64,000 bases of DNA, from assembly GCA_030427805.1 (NCBI GenBank), contig JAUICP010000003.1, positions 257,758-321,757 on the forward strand. The letters run 5' to 3'. This DNA is from Bdellovibrionia bacterium. GTDB taxonomy: Bacteria; Bdellovibrionota; Bdellovibrionia; Bdellovibrionales; JAGQZY01. Under the pieces are notes generated by a model, which saw only the letters and a program-made list of their open reading frames with translations, did not search any database and was not told where the DNA came from. This document shows positions 17,810 to 26,500 of this stretch, in pieces (the stretch's first letter is position 1; each line of letters begins with the position of its first letter). The position numbers and the translations under genes are program-made.

Positions 17810-18718
17810 TCAGCGATGATACTCAGTTTTAGGGCGTTTGAATTTGTACTGTTCAAACAAATAGGTCACTAAAGGATTTTCAATAAATTTCTGAGTCGAG
17901 CTTAAGTGATATTCCACGGAGAGATTGGGAATATACCCGAGACAATTCAACTTTTTTTCGACCAGGAGAGACTTCACAGCAAAGGCCGGCTCAAAGATCA
18001 AACCTTGGCCATCTTCTGCCAACAGTTTATGAATACTGGTGTCCTGAGTGCTCATGACTATATTGATCGAAATCTTCTGACTCTCAAAAAACCTTTCGAT
18101 GTCATGCCGCAACTTACTGTGCGACGTCGAGAGTATAATTGGTTGATTTTCTAGGGAACGCGGAAACTTCTTTTTTAAATCAACAAAACGAGGGCTACCA
18201 AAAACCCCAATCTTAAAGCGGCCCAGGGATTTCGAATAAACCGAACGATCCGTATCGGGAACAAAGTTATGATCTGAAATGACCACATCCACTTCGTGAC
18301 TCATCAATTGGCGGTAAAGTTCCTCTCCTGGACCTTCATTAATTGTTATGAGACTCTCTTCGTGCTTTCGCGTTTCCTCAATAATATGGATGAGAAGATT
18401 TTTGGGGACACTATCCATAGCCCCTAGGTTGAGATGGCGTTTCATTTGAGGTCGATTACTCTTAAGCGTATCTAGGAGTTCGAGACCCAATTCGTTAATT
18501 TGATTGGCGTATTGCAAAACGAGTTTTCCGGAGTCCGTCAAATAAAGTCGCCTGTTCTTGCGCTCAAAAAGCTTGCGATCGAGAGCTTCCTCAAAGGTCT
18601 TCAATTGGGCGCTAAGAGCCGGTTGCCCCACATTGAGTTTCTCAGAGGCTCTCGATATACTGCCCTCTTGCGCAATGACTCGAAAATACAAAAGGTGATG
18701 GTAATTCAGCCAACTCAT
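17810..18718 (-). CDS. nhaR: LysR-family regulator, NhaR-like
   Basis: The 302-aa protein starts with an N-terminal winged helix-turn-helix (MSWLNYHHLLYFRVIAQEGS, ASEKLNVGQPALSAQLKTFE) followed by a LysR effector domain. The opening W-L-N-Y-H-H-L-L-Y-F closely parallels E. coli NhaR (INYNHLYYFWHV), and VDVVISDHNF matches NhaR's LDMIISDCPI. NhaR activates sodium/proton antiporter genes in response to sodium in E. coli. The nhaA gene lies close by on the opposite strand, with one small gene between, which supports the assignment. The ATG at 18718 follows GGGAGG. A dyad with T-N11-A geometry sits about 42 nt upstream and is a likely operator. Confidence 0.82.
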   Translation of the reverse strand: MSWLNYHHLLYFRVIAQEGSISRASEKLNVGQPALSAQLKTFEEALDRKLFERKNRRLYLTDSGKLVLQYANQINELGLELLDTLKSNRPQMKRHLNLGAMDSVPKNLLIHIIEETRKHEESLITINEGPGEELYRQLMSHEVDVVISDHNFVPDTDRSVYSKSLGRFKIGVFGSPRFVDLKKKFPRSLENQPIILSTSHSKLRHDIERFFESQKISINIVMSTQDTSIHKLLAEDGQGLIFEPAFAVKSLLVEKKLNCLGYIPNLSVEYHLSSTQKFIENPLVTYLFEQYKFKRPKTEYHR

Positions 18719-18759
18719 TCCTATCCTCCCAACCTGGGGCTTACTGCCTCCAACCTTAT

Positions 18760-18778
18760 AGTTCGATTTTATCGAACT
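18760..18778. promoter_or_regulatory. LysR-type dyad operator between nhaR and the hpf-like gene
   Basis: AGTTCGAT-TTT-ATCGAACT is a perfect 8-bp inverted repeat. It contains the T-N11-A arrangement (TCGAT...ATCGA) expected of LysR-family binding sites. It lies between the divergent nhaR and hpf-like genes, next to an AT-rich stretch that could hold the divergent promoters. Binding by NhaR is inferred from position and geometry. Confidence 0.6.
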
Positions 18779-18848
18779 GTTTAATCATATTAATATATTT
18801 TTTATATATTGAAAACAAGACTATCATTAGTTCAGCAAGGAGGACAAA

Positions 18849-19193
18849 ATGAACAACTCAATTCAACTTAAAATCACGAATGATCGCGTCTCAGAAAAGT
18901 ACAAGAACGAAGTCGTTCAAACAGAAAAGCTGATAAAAGAAGTGGCTCCTAACAGTTCTCAAATCAAAGGACTGATTAGAAGGTCCAATTCCTACTACGA
19001 GGGACAAATCCATGTTCAATCAAAAATAGGCTCCTTTGTGGCTCGAGCTTCGTCGAGGAACTTTTTTTCTCTTGTGAGCAAATTGCAAAACAAAATACTG
19101 AGACAAGTCGTTAATTGGCGCGAAAAAAGACGCTCTAAAAAACGCTATCACGCTCGAAGACATACTCCAGATCTTCAGATCGTCGAAAACTAA
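18849..19193 (+). CDS. small HPF/RaiA-like (S30AE) ribosome-associated protein
   Basis: The 114-aa protein has a beta-alpha pattern of the ribosome hibernation factor type: a strand (YEGQIHVQSKIGSFVARAS), then a helix ending in a basic tail (LVSKLQNKILRQVVNWREKR, RSKKRYHARR). The overall length equals short HPF. Similarity is by pattern only. If correct, it binds the 30S subunit and stabilises inactive ribosomes. A strong ribosome binding site (AAGGAGGA) precedes the ATG. It lies divergent from nhaR and 60 nt before nhaA on the same strand, so it may share the NhaR-controlled promoter. That would link ribosome hibernation to sodium or pH stress. Confidence 0.6.
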   Translation: MNNSIQLKITNDRVSEKYKNEVVQTEKLIKEVAPNSSQIKGLIRRSNSYYEGQIHVQSKIGSFVARASSRNFFSLVSKLQNKILRQVVNWREKRRSKKRYHARRHTPDLQIVEN

Positions 19194-19253
19194 AATTCAA
19201 ACCTTAAAACAGTGACGCTTCTCTTTTAATTAAACCGGCTGAAAGGAAGAAAA

Positions 19254-20531
19254 ATGAAAGAGACCATACGCCCGCAAAACAATACTCGCAAAAAATTTGA
19301 TCGCCTAACCTCTCCTTTGCAGGAATTTCTCAAAGTGGAAGCCAGCGGAGGAATCGTTCTCTTTTTTGCGGCACTGGCAGCACTCGTTCTAGCGAACCTC
19401 GCAGCCACGAGTAGTTGGTATACTCAATTCATCAATACGAGCTTCACCCTGCAAATCGGAGACTTCAACCTCCACAAAAGTCTCCTACTCCTGGTTAACG
19501 ACGGCCTCATGGCTATATTCTTCTTCGTTATCGGTCTTGAAATTAAACAAGAAATTTTAAAAGGAGAACTTTCGAGTCTCAAGAAAGCAGCTCTCCCCAT
19601 TTTTGCAGCGCTGGGAGGAATGATCCTCCCGGCTTTAATCTACCTATCCTTCAATTTTGGAGCGCCTTCTTCTTCTGGTTGGGGCATACCCATGGCCACT
19701 GATATTGCCTTTGCACTCGGAGTTCTGAGTCTCTTTGGTAAGCGGGTTCCACTGGCATTAAAGGTCTTTCTTTTAGCCCTAGCTATTATCGACGACTTGG
19801 GGGCTATTCTCGTCATAGCTCTCTTTTACACGAAGTCCATATCAATGGGCTTTCTCGCTCTCGGCTTTGCAATTCTCGGCTTACTCGTTCTGCTGAACCA
19901 CCTTGGATTCAGAAACAAGGGCTTCGGCATTTTATTCGGAACCCTAGTTTGGTTTTCGTTTTTAAAGTCAGGAGTGCACGCGACAATCGCAGGGGTTCTC
20001 CTCGCATTTGCAACTCCGGCCTTTGGCTACACAAGAGAGGGACTCATTGATCGTTCCAAGACCCTGATCAACGACCTCATTCATTCATTACACCCCTGGG
20101 TCAGCTTTCTAATAATGCCGATCTTTGCCTTCTTCAACGCTGGGATTTTCATGGGTGAAACCGACTTAGGCACCGCCCTTCTCAGTGCAACCTCAATGGG
20201 GGTCATAATGGGACTTCTCATTGGAAAACCACTCGGGATTCTCGGCTTTAGCCTTCTTGCGACAAAGCTTGGATGGGCCGATCTTCCCAAAGGGGTTTCG
20301 TGGACTCAAATTGCTGGAGTTGGATTCTTAGCTGGGATCGGTTTCACAATGGCCCTTTTTATTAACTCATTAGCTTTTGATAGCGCAGAGCTTATGAATT
20401 ATTCAAAACTCGGCATCATGGTCGCGTCATTAATTTCGGGCCTCGGAGGTACTGCCTTACTGGCGATCTCGCTCTCTAGCTCCCAAAAAGAAAAAATGGG
20501 TGCTGTTCAAGGCCTGACCGAACCGTCCTGA
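19254..20531 (+). CDS. nhaA: Na+/H+ antiporter NhaA
   Basis: The 425-aa integral membrane protein has about 12 hydrophobic segments and the NhaA family landmarks. FFFVIGLEIKQE is near residue 85. TDIAFALGVLSLFGKRVPLALKVFLLALAIIDDLGAI contains the two adjacent aspartates that bind sodium and protons. PIFAFFNAG and GIGFTMALFINSLAF follow. It exchanges two protons for one sodium ion across the inner membrane and is most active at alkaline pH. Length is slightly above the E. coli protein because of an N-terminal cytoplasmic extension. GAAAGGAAG precedes the ATG. The adjacent nhaR-like regulator supports the annotation. Confidence 0.96.
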   Translation: MKETIRPQNNTRKKFDRLTSPLQEFLKVEASGGIVLFFAALAALVLANLAATSSWYTQFINTSFTLQIGDFNLHKSLLLLVNDGLMAIFFFVIGLEIKQEILKGELSSLKKAALPIFAALGGMILPALIYLSFNFGAPSSSGWGIPMATDIAFALGVLSLFGKRVPLALKVFLLALAIIDDLGAILVIALFYTKSISMGFLALGFAILGLLVLLNHLGFRNKGFGILFGTLVWFSFLKSGVHATIAGVLLAFATPAFGYTREGLIDRSKTLINDLIHSLHPWVSFLIMPIFAFFNAGIFMGETDLGTALLSATSMGVIMGLLIGKPLGILGFSLLATKLGWADLPKGVSWTQIAGVGFLAGIGFTMALFINSLAFDSAELMNYSKLGIMVASLISGLGGTALLAISLSSSQKEKMGAVQGLTEPS

Positions 20532-20632
20532 AATTGCAATTGAGTCGATTTCTTGGCTAATAAAAGAGATTCGAAGAGTTTGACTATTGAGTCAATCCCC
20601 TCCATACTCCTGCACTTTCAGAAGGAGCCCCC

Positions 20633-20968
20633 ATGTTGAATCTCTTTATTAGCCTTGTTTTTTCAATCTCGGCCCATGCTGCGAGCTACGATGCCTACTC
20701 CGTCTGCGATCAAATTAAAAACTATAACTATGGTTACAGCCGCAGCCAATGCGTTGGGATTGTCGAGTCCGCTGACTCATTCGATAGCGATGCCGTTATT
20801 CTTTGCGAAACCATGGCCATAAAAGGCCATAGTCAAGCTGCACTTTCTTGCCTAAAAGCCATAAAGAACAAAACCTACAATTGGCAACAAATTGCCAATT
20901 GCCAATTTCAGGCCGATCGTGGCTGGTCCCAGTCGGCAGTAAAATGCCTTAAAAAAATTGACCGGTAA
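20633..20968 (+). CDS. small exported Cys-rich protein with GWSQSxxKC-type repeats
   Basis: The 111-aa protein has a signal peptide ending at AHA (about residue 16). Three imperfect Cys-to-Cys modules follow, each closing with a related motif: GYSRSQC, GHSQAALSC and GWSQSAVKC. The final motif matches the GWGQSHxKC motif repeated in the exported protein at 63145..63615, so the two probably share a fold. AAGGAGCCCCC gives a ribosome binding site for the ATG. It is alone between nhaA and a convergent operon. I do not recognise a family; paired cysteines suggest disulfides outside the cytoplasm. Confidence 0.72.
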   Translation: MLNLFISLVFSISAHAASYDAYSVCDQIKNYNYGYSRSQCVGIVESADSFDSDAVILCETMAIKGHSQAALSCLKAIKNKTYNWQQIANCQFQADRGWSQSAVKCLKKIDR

Positions 20969-21020
20969 CCTCGGTTAATTGGCTCTTCTATAGGATTAAA
21001 GTTAGAATTAAACACCTCTG

Positions 21021-21046
21021 CTTTCGCGCCAGATTGAGCGCGAAAG
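21021..21046. terminator. GC-rich stem-loop between convergent genes
   Basis: CTTTCGCGC and GCGCGAAAG form a perfect 9-bp stem around an 8-nt loop, placed between the convergent 20633..20968 and ytoQ genes. There is no T-run on either side, so it may be a weak bidirectional terminator or a 3'-end stabilising hairpin. Confidence 0.5.
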
Positions 21047-21057
21047 AATCACTCGAA

Positions 21058-21519
21058 CTAGGAATTATTTGTTATATAACGAAGAATTTCTACGACTTCA
21101 AAAGGCTTTCTGGCAACAGCCAAAGCCGACGCATCCACCTCTTTTAAAGCGTGATCTAAGGCCTCATCATGGAGACTGATCAATGACTTGCCATAGGCCG
21201 CAGCCATACCCGCATCAAAAGCAGCATTCCACTGTCGATACTTGTCGCCGAATCGAACGACAACGATATCCGACTCTTTGATAAGAGTTCGCGTACGAAT
21301 AGAATTAATTTTCGCCGCCTTATGGTCTTTCCAAAAAGCCGAGGTTTCTTTACCAAGAATCTTTTCGCCACAGTCATCGCTTGTTTCGTGGTCCATTTCT
21401 GGCCCCCAAATTTGCACTGGCAAATCCGCCGTATGACAAAAGCTAATAATTTCATTGCGCCAGTCACTGTGAATTTCACCGGATAAATAAATTTTCCAAA
21501 GCTTGTGCTGCTCTTTCAT
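21058..21519 (-). CDS. ytoQ: YtoQ family protein
   Basis: The 153-aa cytoplasmic protein has the family opening (WKIYLSGEIHSDWRNEI) and the conserved DIVVVRFGDKYRQWNAAFDAG block. The fold resembles nucleoside 2-deoxyribosyltransferase-like Rossmann proteins (LSGEIHSDW near the start; Asp and Glu in the active-site region), but the biochemical role of YtoQ is not established. An AGGAGAAG site precedes the ATG and lies inside the end of the upstream gene (8-nt gap). It is the last gene of the four-gene operon that starts at 26571. Its grouping with a hydroxylase-like protein and a methyltransferase is unusual. Confidence 0.88.
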   Translation of the reverse strand: MKEQHKLWKIYLSGEIHSDWRNEIISFCHTADLPVQIWGPEMDHETSDDCGEKILGKETSAFWKDHKAAKINSIRTRTLIKESDIVVVRFGDKYRQWNAAFDAGMAAAYGKSLISLHDEALDHALKEVDASALAVARKPFEVVEILRYITNNS

Positions 21520-21527
21520 ATCTTCTC

Positions 21528-22442
21528 CTACTCAATGATCACTTCTACAGCTTCTCGCGCGTAAATCCAAGATCCATTTTTATCGATGTCACCGATGGGC
21601 ATATACCCACAGACCGCGGCATCGGGCTCAATACCGTAAGACCTCAACCAATTTAAAAAGGCAGGACTTTTTTTAAATCGACATCTCGTATTGTGGGGAT
21701 CCAATTCGAGTCCAGATGTATAAATCAAACTCGGTGTCACGTCCCACTCTCTCGGATCATCCCGATCAATAAAAGCCTGTAAATAGTCTTTACCTAAAAT
21801 ATCAATTTTCAAATAGGCGGTATGGTCTCCAGAGTAATATCTCTTATGTTCCTCTTTAATCTCGCCAAACATGTCTTCGCGAGTGGTATTTGTGTCAGCC
21901 TTGTTATCAAACTCCAAAATCATATAACTATGATCATCGTATGGAGCAAATTTCAGCATTTCAGCTACCGATTCATTATCTAAAAGATAGGTCTCGAAGT
22001 CGTGAACCCCAAAGTTAATTTCTTCGGCCAAAAATAGAAAACGGCTTCTCTTGTCTTCAGAGATCTGAATATGGGGCTCTGAATTCATTTGCCAACGGTT
22101 ATCAGTTCGAATCGAAGTCGTAAAGGCCCGGTGAAGAGCATTCGTCAAATCCCTTCCCATCCCTTCGTTGGCGCGCAAGGGGCAATTAAAGTGAAAGTCC
22201 CGATTTAACTCTTCAACAGCTGAATTGATTCGGTCAGCAATTTCTCTGCGGCTGGGTCGAGTCTCACAAAGACTCTTTGTCATATTGAAGTTAAAAACCT
22301 GTGGGTGGGAATCGATCTGTAAGCACTTCTCAACAAGTCCCACCCACTCTTGGACAAAGGGGTTGTCGAGAAGTCGAATCGACCAATACGCTCCTGAATT
22401 TTGCTTAAGTATGAGATTCTTAGATGAAGTTGGTGCAGCCAT
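21528..22442 (-). CDS. stand-alone copy of the N-terminal domain of the 1019-aa hydroxylase-like protein
   Basis: The 304-aa protein aligns along its whole length with residues 1-305 of the 23512..26571 product. Matching blocks include IRLLDNPFV, EELNRDF, FNCPL, TNALHRAFTT, NRWQM, EEINFGVHDFE, KIDILGKD, LQAF and CGYMPIGDI. The domain has no name I recognise. It holds many conserved aromatic, Asp and His residues (GVHDFE, DWDV-like W-D-V-T), but no standard catalytic motif. The identity looks high enough for an old duplication inside the operon rather than a fragment: start, ribosome binding site (AAGGGTGG) and stop are all intact. It probably acts with, or instead of, the fused domain of its larger paralogue. 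Confidence 0.8.
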   Translation of the reverse strand: MAAPTSSKNLILKQNSGAYWSIRLLDNPFVQEWVGLVEKCLQIDSHPQVFNFNMTKSLCETRPSRREIADRINSAVEELNRDFHFNCPLRANEGMGRDLTNALHRAFTTSIRTDNRWQMNSEPHIQISEDKRSRFLFLAEEINFGVHDFETYLLDNESVAEMLKFAPYDDHSYMILEFDNKADTNTTREDMFGEIKEEHKRYYSGDHTAYLKIDILGKDYLQAFIDRDDPREWDVTPSLIYTSGLELDPHNTRCRFKKSPAFLNWLRSYGIEPDAAVCGYMPIGDIDKNGSWIYAREAVEVIIE

Positions 22443-22466
22443 CTGCCACCCTTAGGCTTTTAATGA

Positions 22467-23489
22467 TTACTTTCTGCAGACAAGAATAAATTGATACTGC
22501 AATGACTCTTTAGCTTCTTCACATTTAAATCCAGCGGCCTCCAGTTCTGGAGAAGTCATACCGGGAGTACTTCTATGGCTATCTTTGGGACCGGGCCCAC
22601 CCGTTCCTTTAAGAGGCTCAATAATAAAAACTTCACCATTCTTGGCGAGAGATCCGTAGAGCTTTTGGGCGTAGCTTTTTCGTTCAGCAATGTGGTGCCA
22701 GGTATTGAGGATGACTACTTTGTTTACTTCCTTAACTCTCTCACCCGGTTCAGTAAAAGGAATGAGTTCTGCAATGGCATTTCGAAGGTTCTCAGTCTTA
22801 AAACGCTTCTTCATAAACGTAATGAGGTTCTTTTCGACATCGAGGGCAAATACTTTTCCTTTTGTACCAACGGCTTTACTGAGGTGAGGGACGAGATAAC
22901 CAGTTCCCGCGCCAATATCAGCGACGTTTTCGCCCGACTGAATCCCCATGATTCTAATAATCTCCGAGGGCTTCTGCCACGAATCTCTCTTTTCGTTATC
23001 AAAACGCTTTGACCATTTTTCGGCATCGCTAAAGTCGTGTTGTAAAGCGACTCCTGCAGGATGTTTGTGGTCTCCATGATGGGCACCGTGCTTGCAACTT
23101 TTGCCGTCGCACTGGCCAGCCGCGCATTTGCAGGTTTTACTGTCACATTCTTTACCCTTATTAGGACACCCTTCGCACTGGCAAACTTTCGAATCAAGCT
23201 TACACTCTTTACCGTCACACTTTTTATCTTTCTTACAACAGTCTTTTTTGGCCTTTTTGCCATCGAGTTTGCACTCTTTGCCGTCACACTTTTTATCTTT
23301 CTTGCAGCAATCTTTTTTGGCCTTCTTGCCATCGAGTTTGCACTCTTTGCCATCACATTTCTTATCCTTTTTCATGCAGCATTCCGCTTTAGCCTTCTTT
23401 TGGCAGCAGTCTTTTTTCTTATGCTGACTCTGACAAGACACAATGGTGAACAATGAAACGACAAAAAGTAATCTCAATAAAATAGACAT
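22467..23489 (-). CDS. lipoprotein SAM methyltransferase with Cys-rich tandem repeats
   Basis: The 340-aa protein begins MSILLRLLFVVSLFTIVSC, a lipobox with Cys19 as acylation site. Residues 20-132 carry 23 cysteines counting Cys19. Within this lie two complete and one partial copies of a 23-residue repeat (KKDKKCDGKECKLDG...KKDCC, residues 40-99), then other C-x-C and C-x2-C pairs and a His-rich stretch (HGAHHGDHKH). Residues 170-340 form a class I methyltransferase (motif I DIGAGTGY at 191-198, an Asp-ending strand VFALDVE, post-I IAELIPF, motif IV-like VILNTWHH). The repeat part looks like a metal-binding or metallothionein-like tail. Export is paradoxical because SAM is cytoplasmic; the target is unknown. 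GGGGA precedes the ATG. Confidence 0.82.
   Translation of the reverse strand: MSILLRLLFVVSLFTIVSCQSQHKKKDCCQKKAKAECCMKKDKKCDGKECKLDGKKAKKDCCKKDKKCDGKECKLDGKKAKKDCCKKDKKCDGKECKLDSKVCQCEGCPNKGKECDSKTCKCAAGQCDGKSCKHGAHHGDHKHPAGVALQHDFSDAEKWSKRFDNEKRDSWQKPSEIIRIMGIQSGENVADIGAGTGYLVPHLSKAVGTKGKVFALDVEKNLITFMKKRFKTENLRNAIAELIPFTEPGERVKEVNKVVILNTWHHIAERKSYAQKLYGSLAKNGEVFIIEPLKGTGGPGPKDSHRSTPGMTSPELEAAGFKCEEAKESLQYQFILVCRK
23193..23372 (-). repeat. 69-bp coding tandem repeat (KKDKKCDGKECKLDGKK...)
   Basis: Two full units and a 14-residue third unit of a 69-bp (23-codon) tandem repeat encode the Cys-rich part of the lipoprotein methyltransferase. The units are nearly identical at the DNA level, with mostly synonymous differences. 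This indicates recent expansion by slippage or unequal exchange under selection for the protein sequence. Confidence 0.85.
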
Positions 23490-23511
23490 GATTTTCCCCA
23501 GAAAAATTTAA

Positions 23512-26500
23512 TTATTTGAGGAGCTGGAAGTCTTCAAAATCTTGAATCAGACCAGCCCTACAGCCATCAGTTGCAAATCCAAGGATTTCATCATTTCTTT
23601 TGAAAATCAATTCTTGATGGTAAGTATGCTGATAACAATCAGCATCCAAAGCTTTGGCCAAAGAACGAGCAAAATCCTGATAAAGGCGCTCGACCTCTTC
23701 TCGTGAATACCTGAAATAGACTGAACTCGTGTTCCAAGGGTTTGAAGTCCAAAAAAGGAGGCGGTCCCCAGGACTGATTCCCTTCGTAAGCTCCTCAAAC
23801 GACGTCATTAGGTCTAGGTTGAGAAAACGACTCTGGGCTAAATGTCCCATGGACGCCCAAAATGCCTCTTCCGAAGAATCAAAGGACTCAGTAATGACGC
23901 GATTCAAGTGATAGTCAAATGAAGAGCTCTCGACTCCCCAAGCTAAGAAATGCTCCTTAAGCTCCGCTCTCGACGTCTTCTGATAGGCCTCCTTAAAAAA
24001 CTCAAGAGCTTTCTGGCTATAGTCCACGATGAAACTTTTTGCCGGGGCTCGACCTTGAAAGTACTGATAGAGAGCCGTTGCCCCCTTAAATCCAGCGCAA
24101 ACCGTAGCAAAAGTATTGGGCTCAAAGCCCTCCAACTGCGGCAGGCGCATATCTTCATTATTAAAAAAGTAGATCACTTCCGTTTCTGACTTCCACTTTT
24201 TTTCACAGTGTTCAATAACTCTTTTAAAGTTCGGACCATTAATATCTCTTGGATAGGAGAAGTCCTTTGTTTTGCGCAAATCTCCACCCAAGTTAATGAC
24301 ATCTCTCCCCGACTCTAAACTTCTATGAATGACTTCCGTGGCCAGGGAGGCTCTTCCGGATTTAATACTCTTGTCACAGGTGGGCTTTAGCCACAAAGGA
24401 GTATAGTCATCGTGAACATTTTCAGGACTGACTTCGAAACCAGTCATTTCAAAATCGTAGAATTTTTCTGGCAAGCCAAACGAAGGTTGGCTCCATTGCC
24501 GATATTTTCTAATATCTAGAATAGCAAATTGCTCGTGGAGAAAAGGGAGCTTTTCTCTCCCACGATTCATTATATGCCCGCAAAGTCCAACGTCTTGTGA
24601 CTCCATTCGGGCAAAGGTTCGAAGAACCTCATAGCAAAAGTGATAAACTTCGAAAAAGAAACTACCAGCACCAACGATTAAAACAAAACGCTCATCGTTC
24701 TCGGGGATATCCTTAAGAAACTGATCGAGCTGAGACTCTTTGACCGTTTTATGGTGAAGAGGAAAAAGACTGGCATAACTAAAGTTATTGAGACTTTTTT
24801 TGAGTTCGTCGGCATTGAGCTCTACTTCGGGAACAGTAATCACAATTTGAAAAAGTTCGGCCAAAATATCGCGGTCCATAGAATGGCGGTACCACTCAGT
24901 TCTATAATTTTCGATTTGCTCCCAACTTCGGCCCGAAGTAGCAACCTTGTTGATAAGTCTTTGCACGCGGGCCTTTGGTGATGGAAACTGATTCTGTTCT
25001 TCGGCCAATTGTATAAGACGTTGGCGATCAATGTAGGTCGGTCCGTCTATAATCATATGGATTCTATTTTGCTCAGAATTATTCTCAACATAGTGATAAT
25101 TACCCACATTGATCAGCATAACCGAACCAGCGGTCATTGGGATCTTTTCGGTGTAGCGATTATGATTCCCGTCTTTATCGGTGCCAATAACGAACTCACA
25201 CCCCTCAGGCATATTGAGCGCTATATTTAAAGATAGACAAGGGCTACCATCCGGTGAATCTCTATGGACCTTAATCTTCGCCCCCGGCTCCAGAAGCATA
25301 AATCGAATGCGCTTGCAGGAATCAATATTGGTGAGGCTCTCTATAAACTTTAGTGTTTCTGGACATTCCACGGCGACTTCAGTCAAAGCATAATAAGGGT
25401 CGTCGGAGTCCGTGTACTCTGTGTGAAAAAGAGTGTTTTCTTTTCGCCCTTGGTAGGCCCGCAAAGGAAGACTCATCCACCGGGCCTCGTCCTCAGAAAA
25501 CTCTTGCCCGCGATGAACAACGTACTCATCGAGTAAAGCCTCGGCCTCTTTAAAACAGGCTTCGTGATCAAACTCTACTTTTAAATCGAGATAGGGGTGA
25601 ACTTCCAGGTGCTCAATCAACTCGGGAAAATAAAAGTACTTGATCTCTTTAAAGTCTTCTTTAGCTTCGACGATCTCAATTTTTGTGGACTCTCTTAATG
25701 GAACCCACCGATCCCTTTTTTCGATATCCCCAATGGGCATGTATCCACAAATGGATTCACTGGGTTCGAGATCATAGGAGCTCAACCACTCTTTGAAAAT
25801 AGAACTCTTCTTAAAAAAAGTTCTCCCCTTATACGGGTCGATTTCGATACCACCCGTGTAAATCAAGTTATGGGTTACATCCCAAGACCTGGGGTCGTCT
25901 TTGTCGAGAAAAGCCTGAAGGTGGTCTTTTCCTAGAATATCAATTTTTATAAAAACATTGTGCTCAGTCGAAAAATACTTATAGTGCTCTTCTTTAATCA
26001 TGCGAAACATGTCGTTTCGAGTTTGATTGGTATGGTCTTTGTTATTAAATTCTAAGAGCATGAGATTATAAACGTGCCTCGGAGCAAACTGACTCATTTG
26101 CTCGGAACGCTCATTGGGGTATAGAAAGTTCTCAAAATCGTGCACACCAAAATTGATTTCTTCTGTCAAAAAAGAAAAACGGTCCATTTTTTCGGGCGGA
26201 ACTTCGAACTGGGGCTCCCCATCCATCTGCCAACGGTTCTTAGTCAGAAAGGCCGTAGTAAATGCTCGGTGAAGAGCATTGGTCGTATCGCGGTCCATAT
26301 CTTTATGGGCCTTTAAGGGGCAGTTAAAATTGAAATCTCTATTTAGTTCTTCAAGAGCGCTATTGAGACGCTCAATGACTTCGGGCTTTGTCGGAATAAA
26401 GGGATCTTTTTCAAGGACGTCTTTATTGTAAAGTTGCGGTTTGGGATCTAGCTCAATACAACGCTCAAGGTGCTGCAACCATTCTTCGACAAATGGATTG

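Noticed and set aside
23061-23456. 131-aa and 111-aa plus-strand ORFs opposite the Cys repeats
   Set aside because: They are shadows of the Lys/Cys repeat region in antisense frames (Phe/Leu/Ser-rich), with no ribosome binding site and no independent features.
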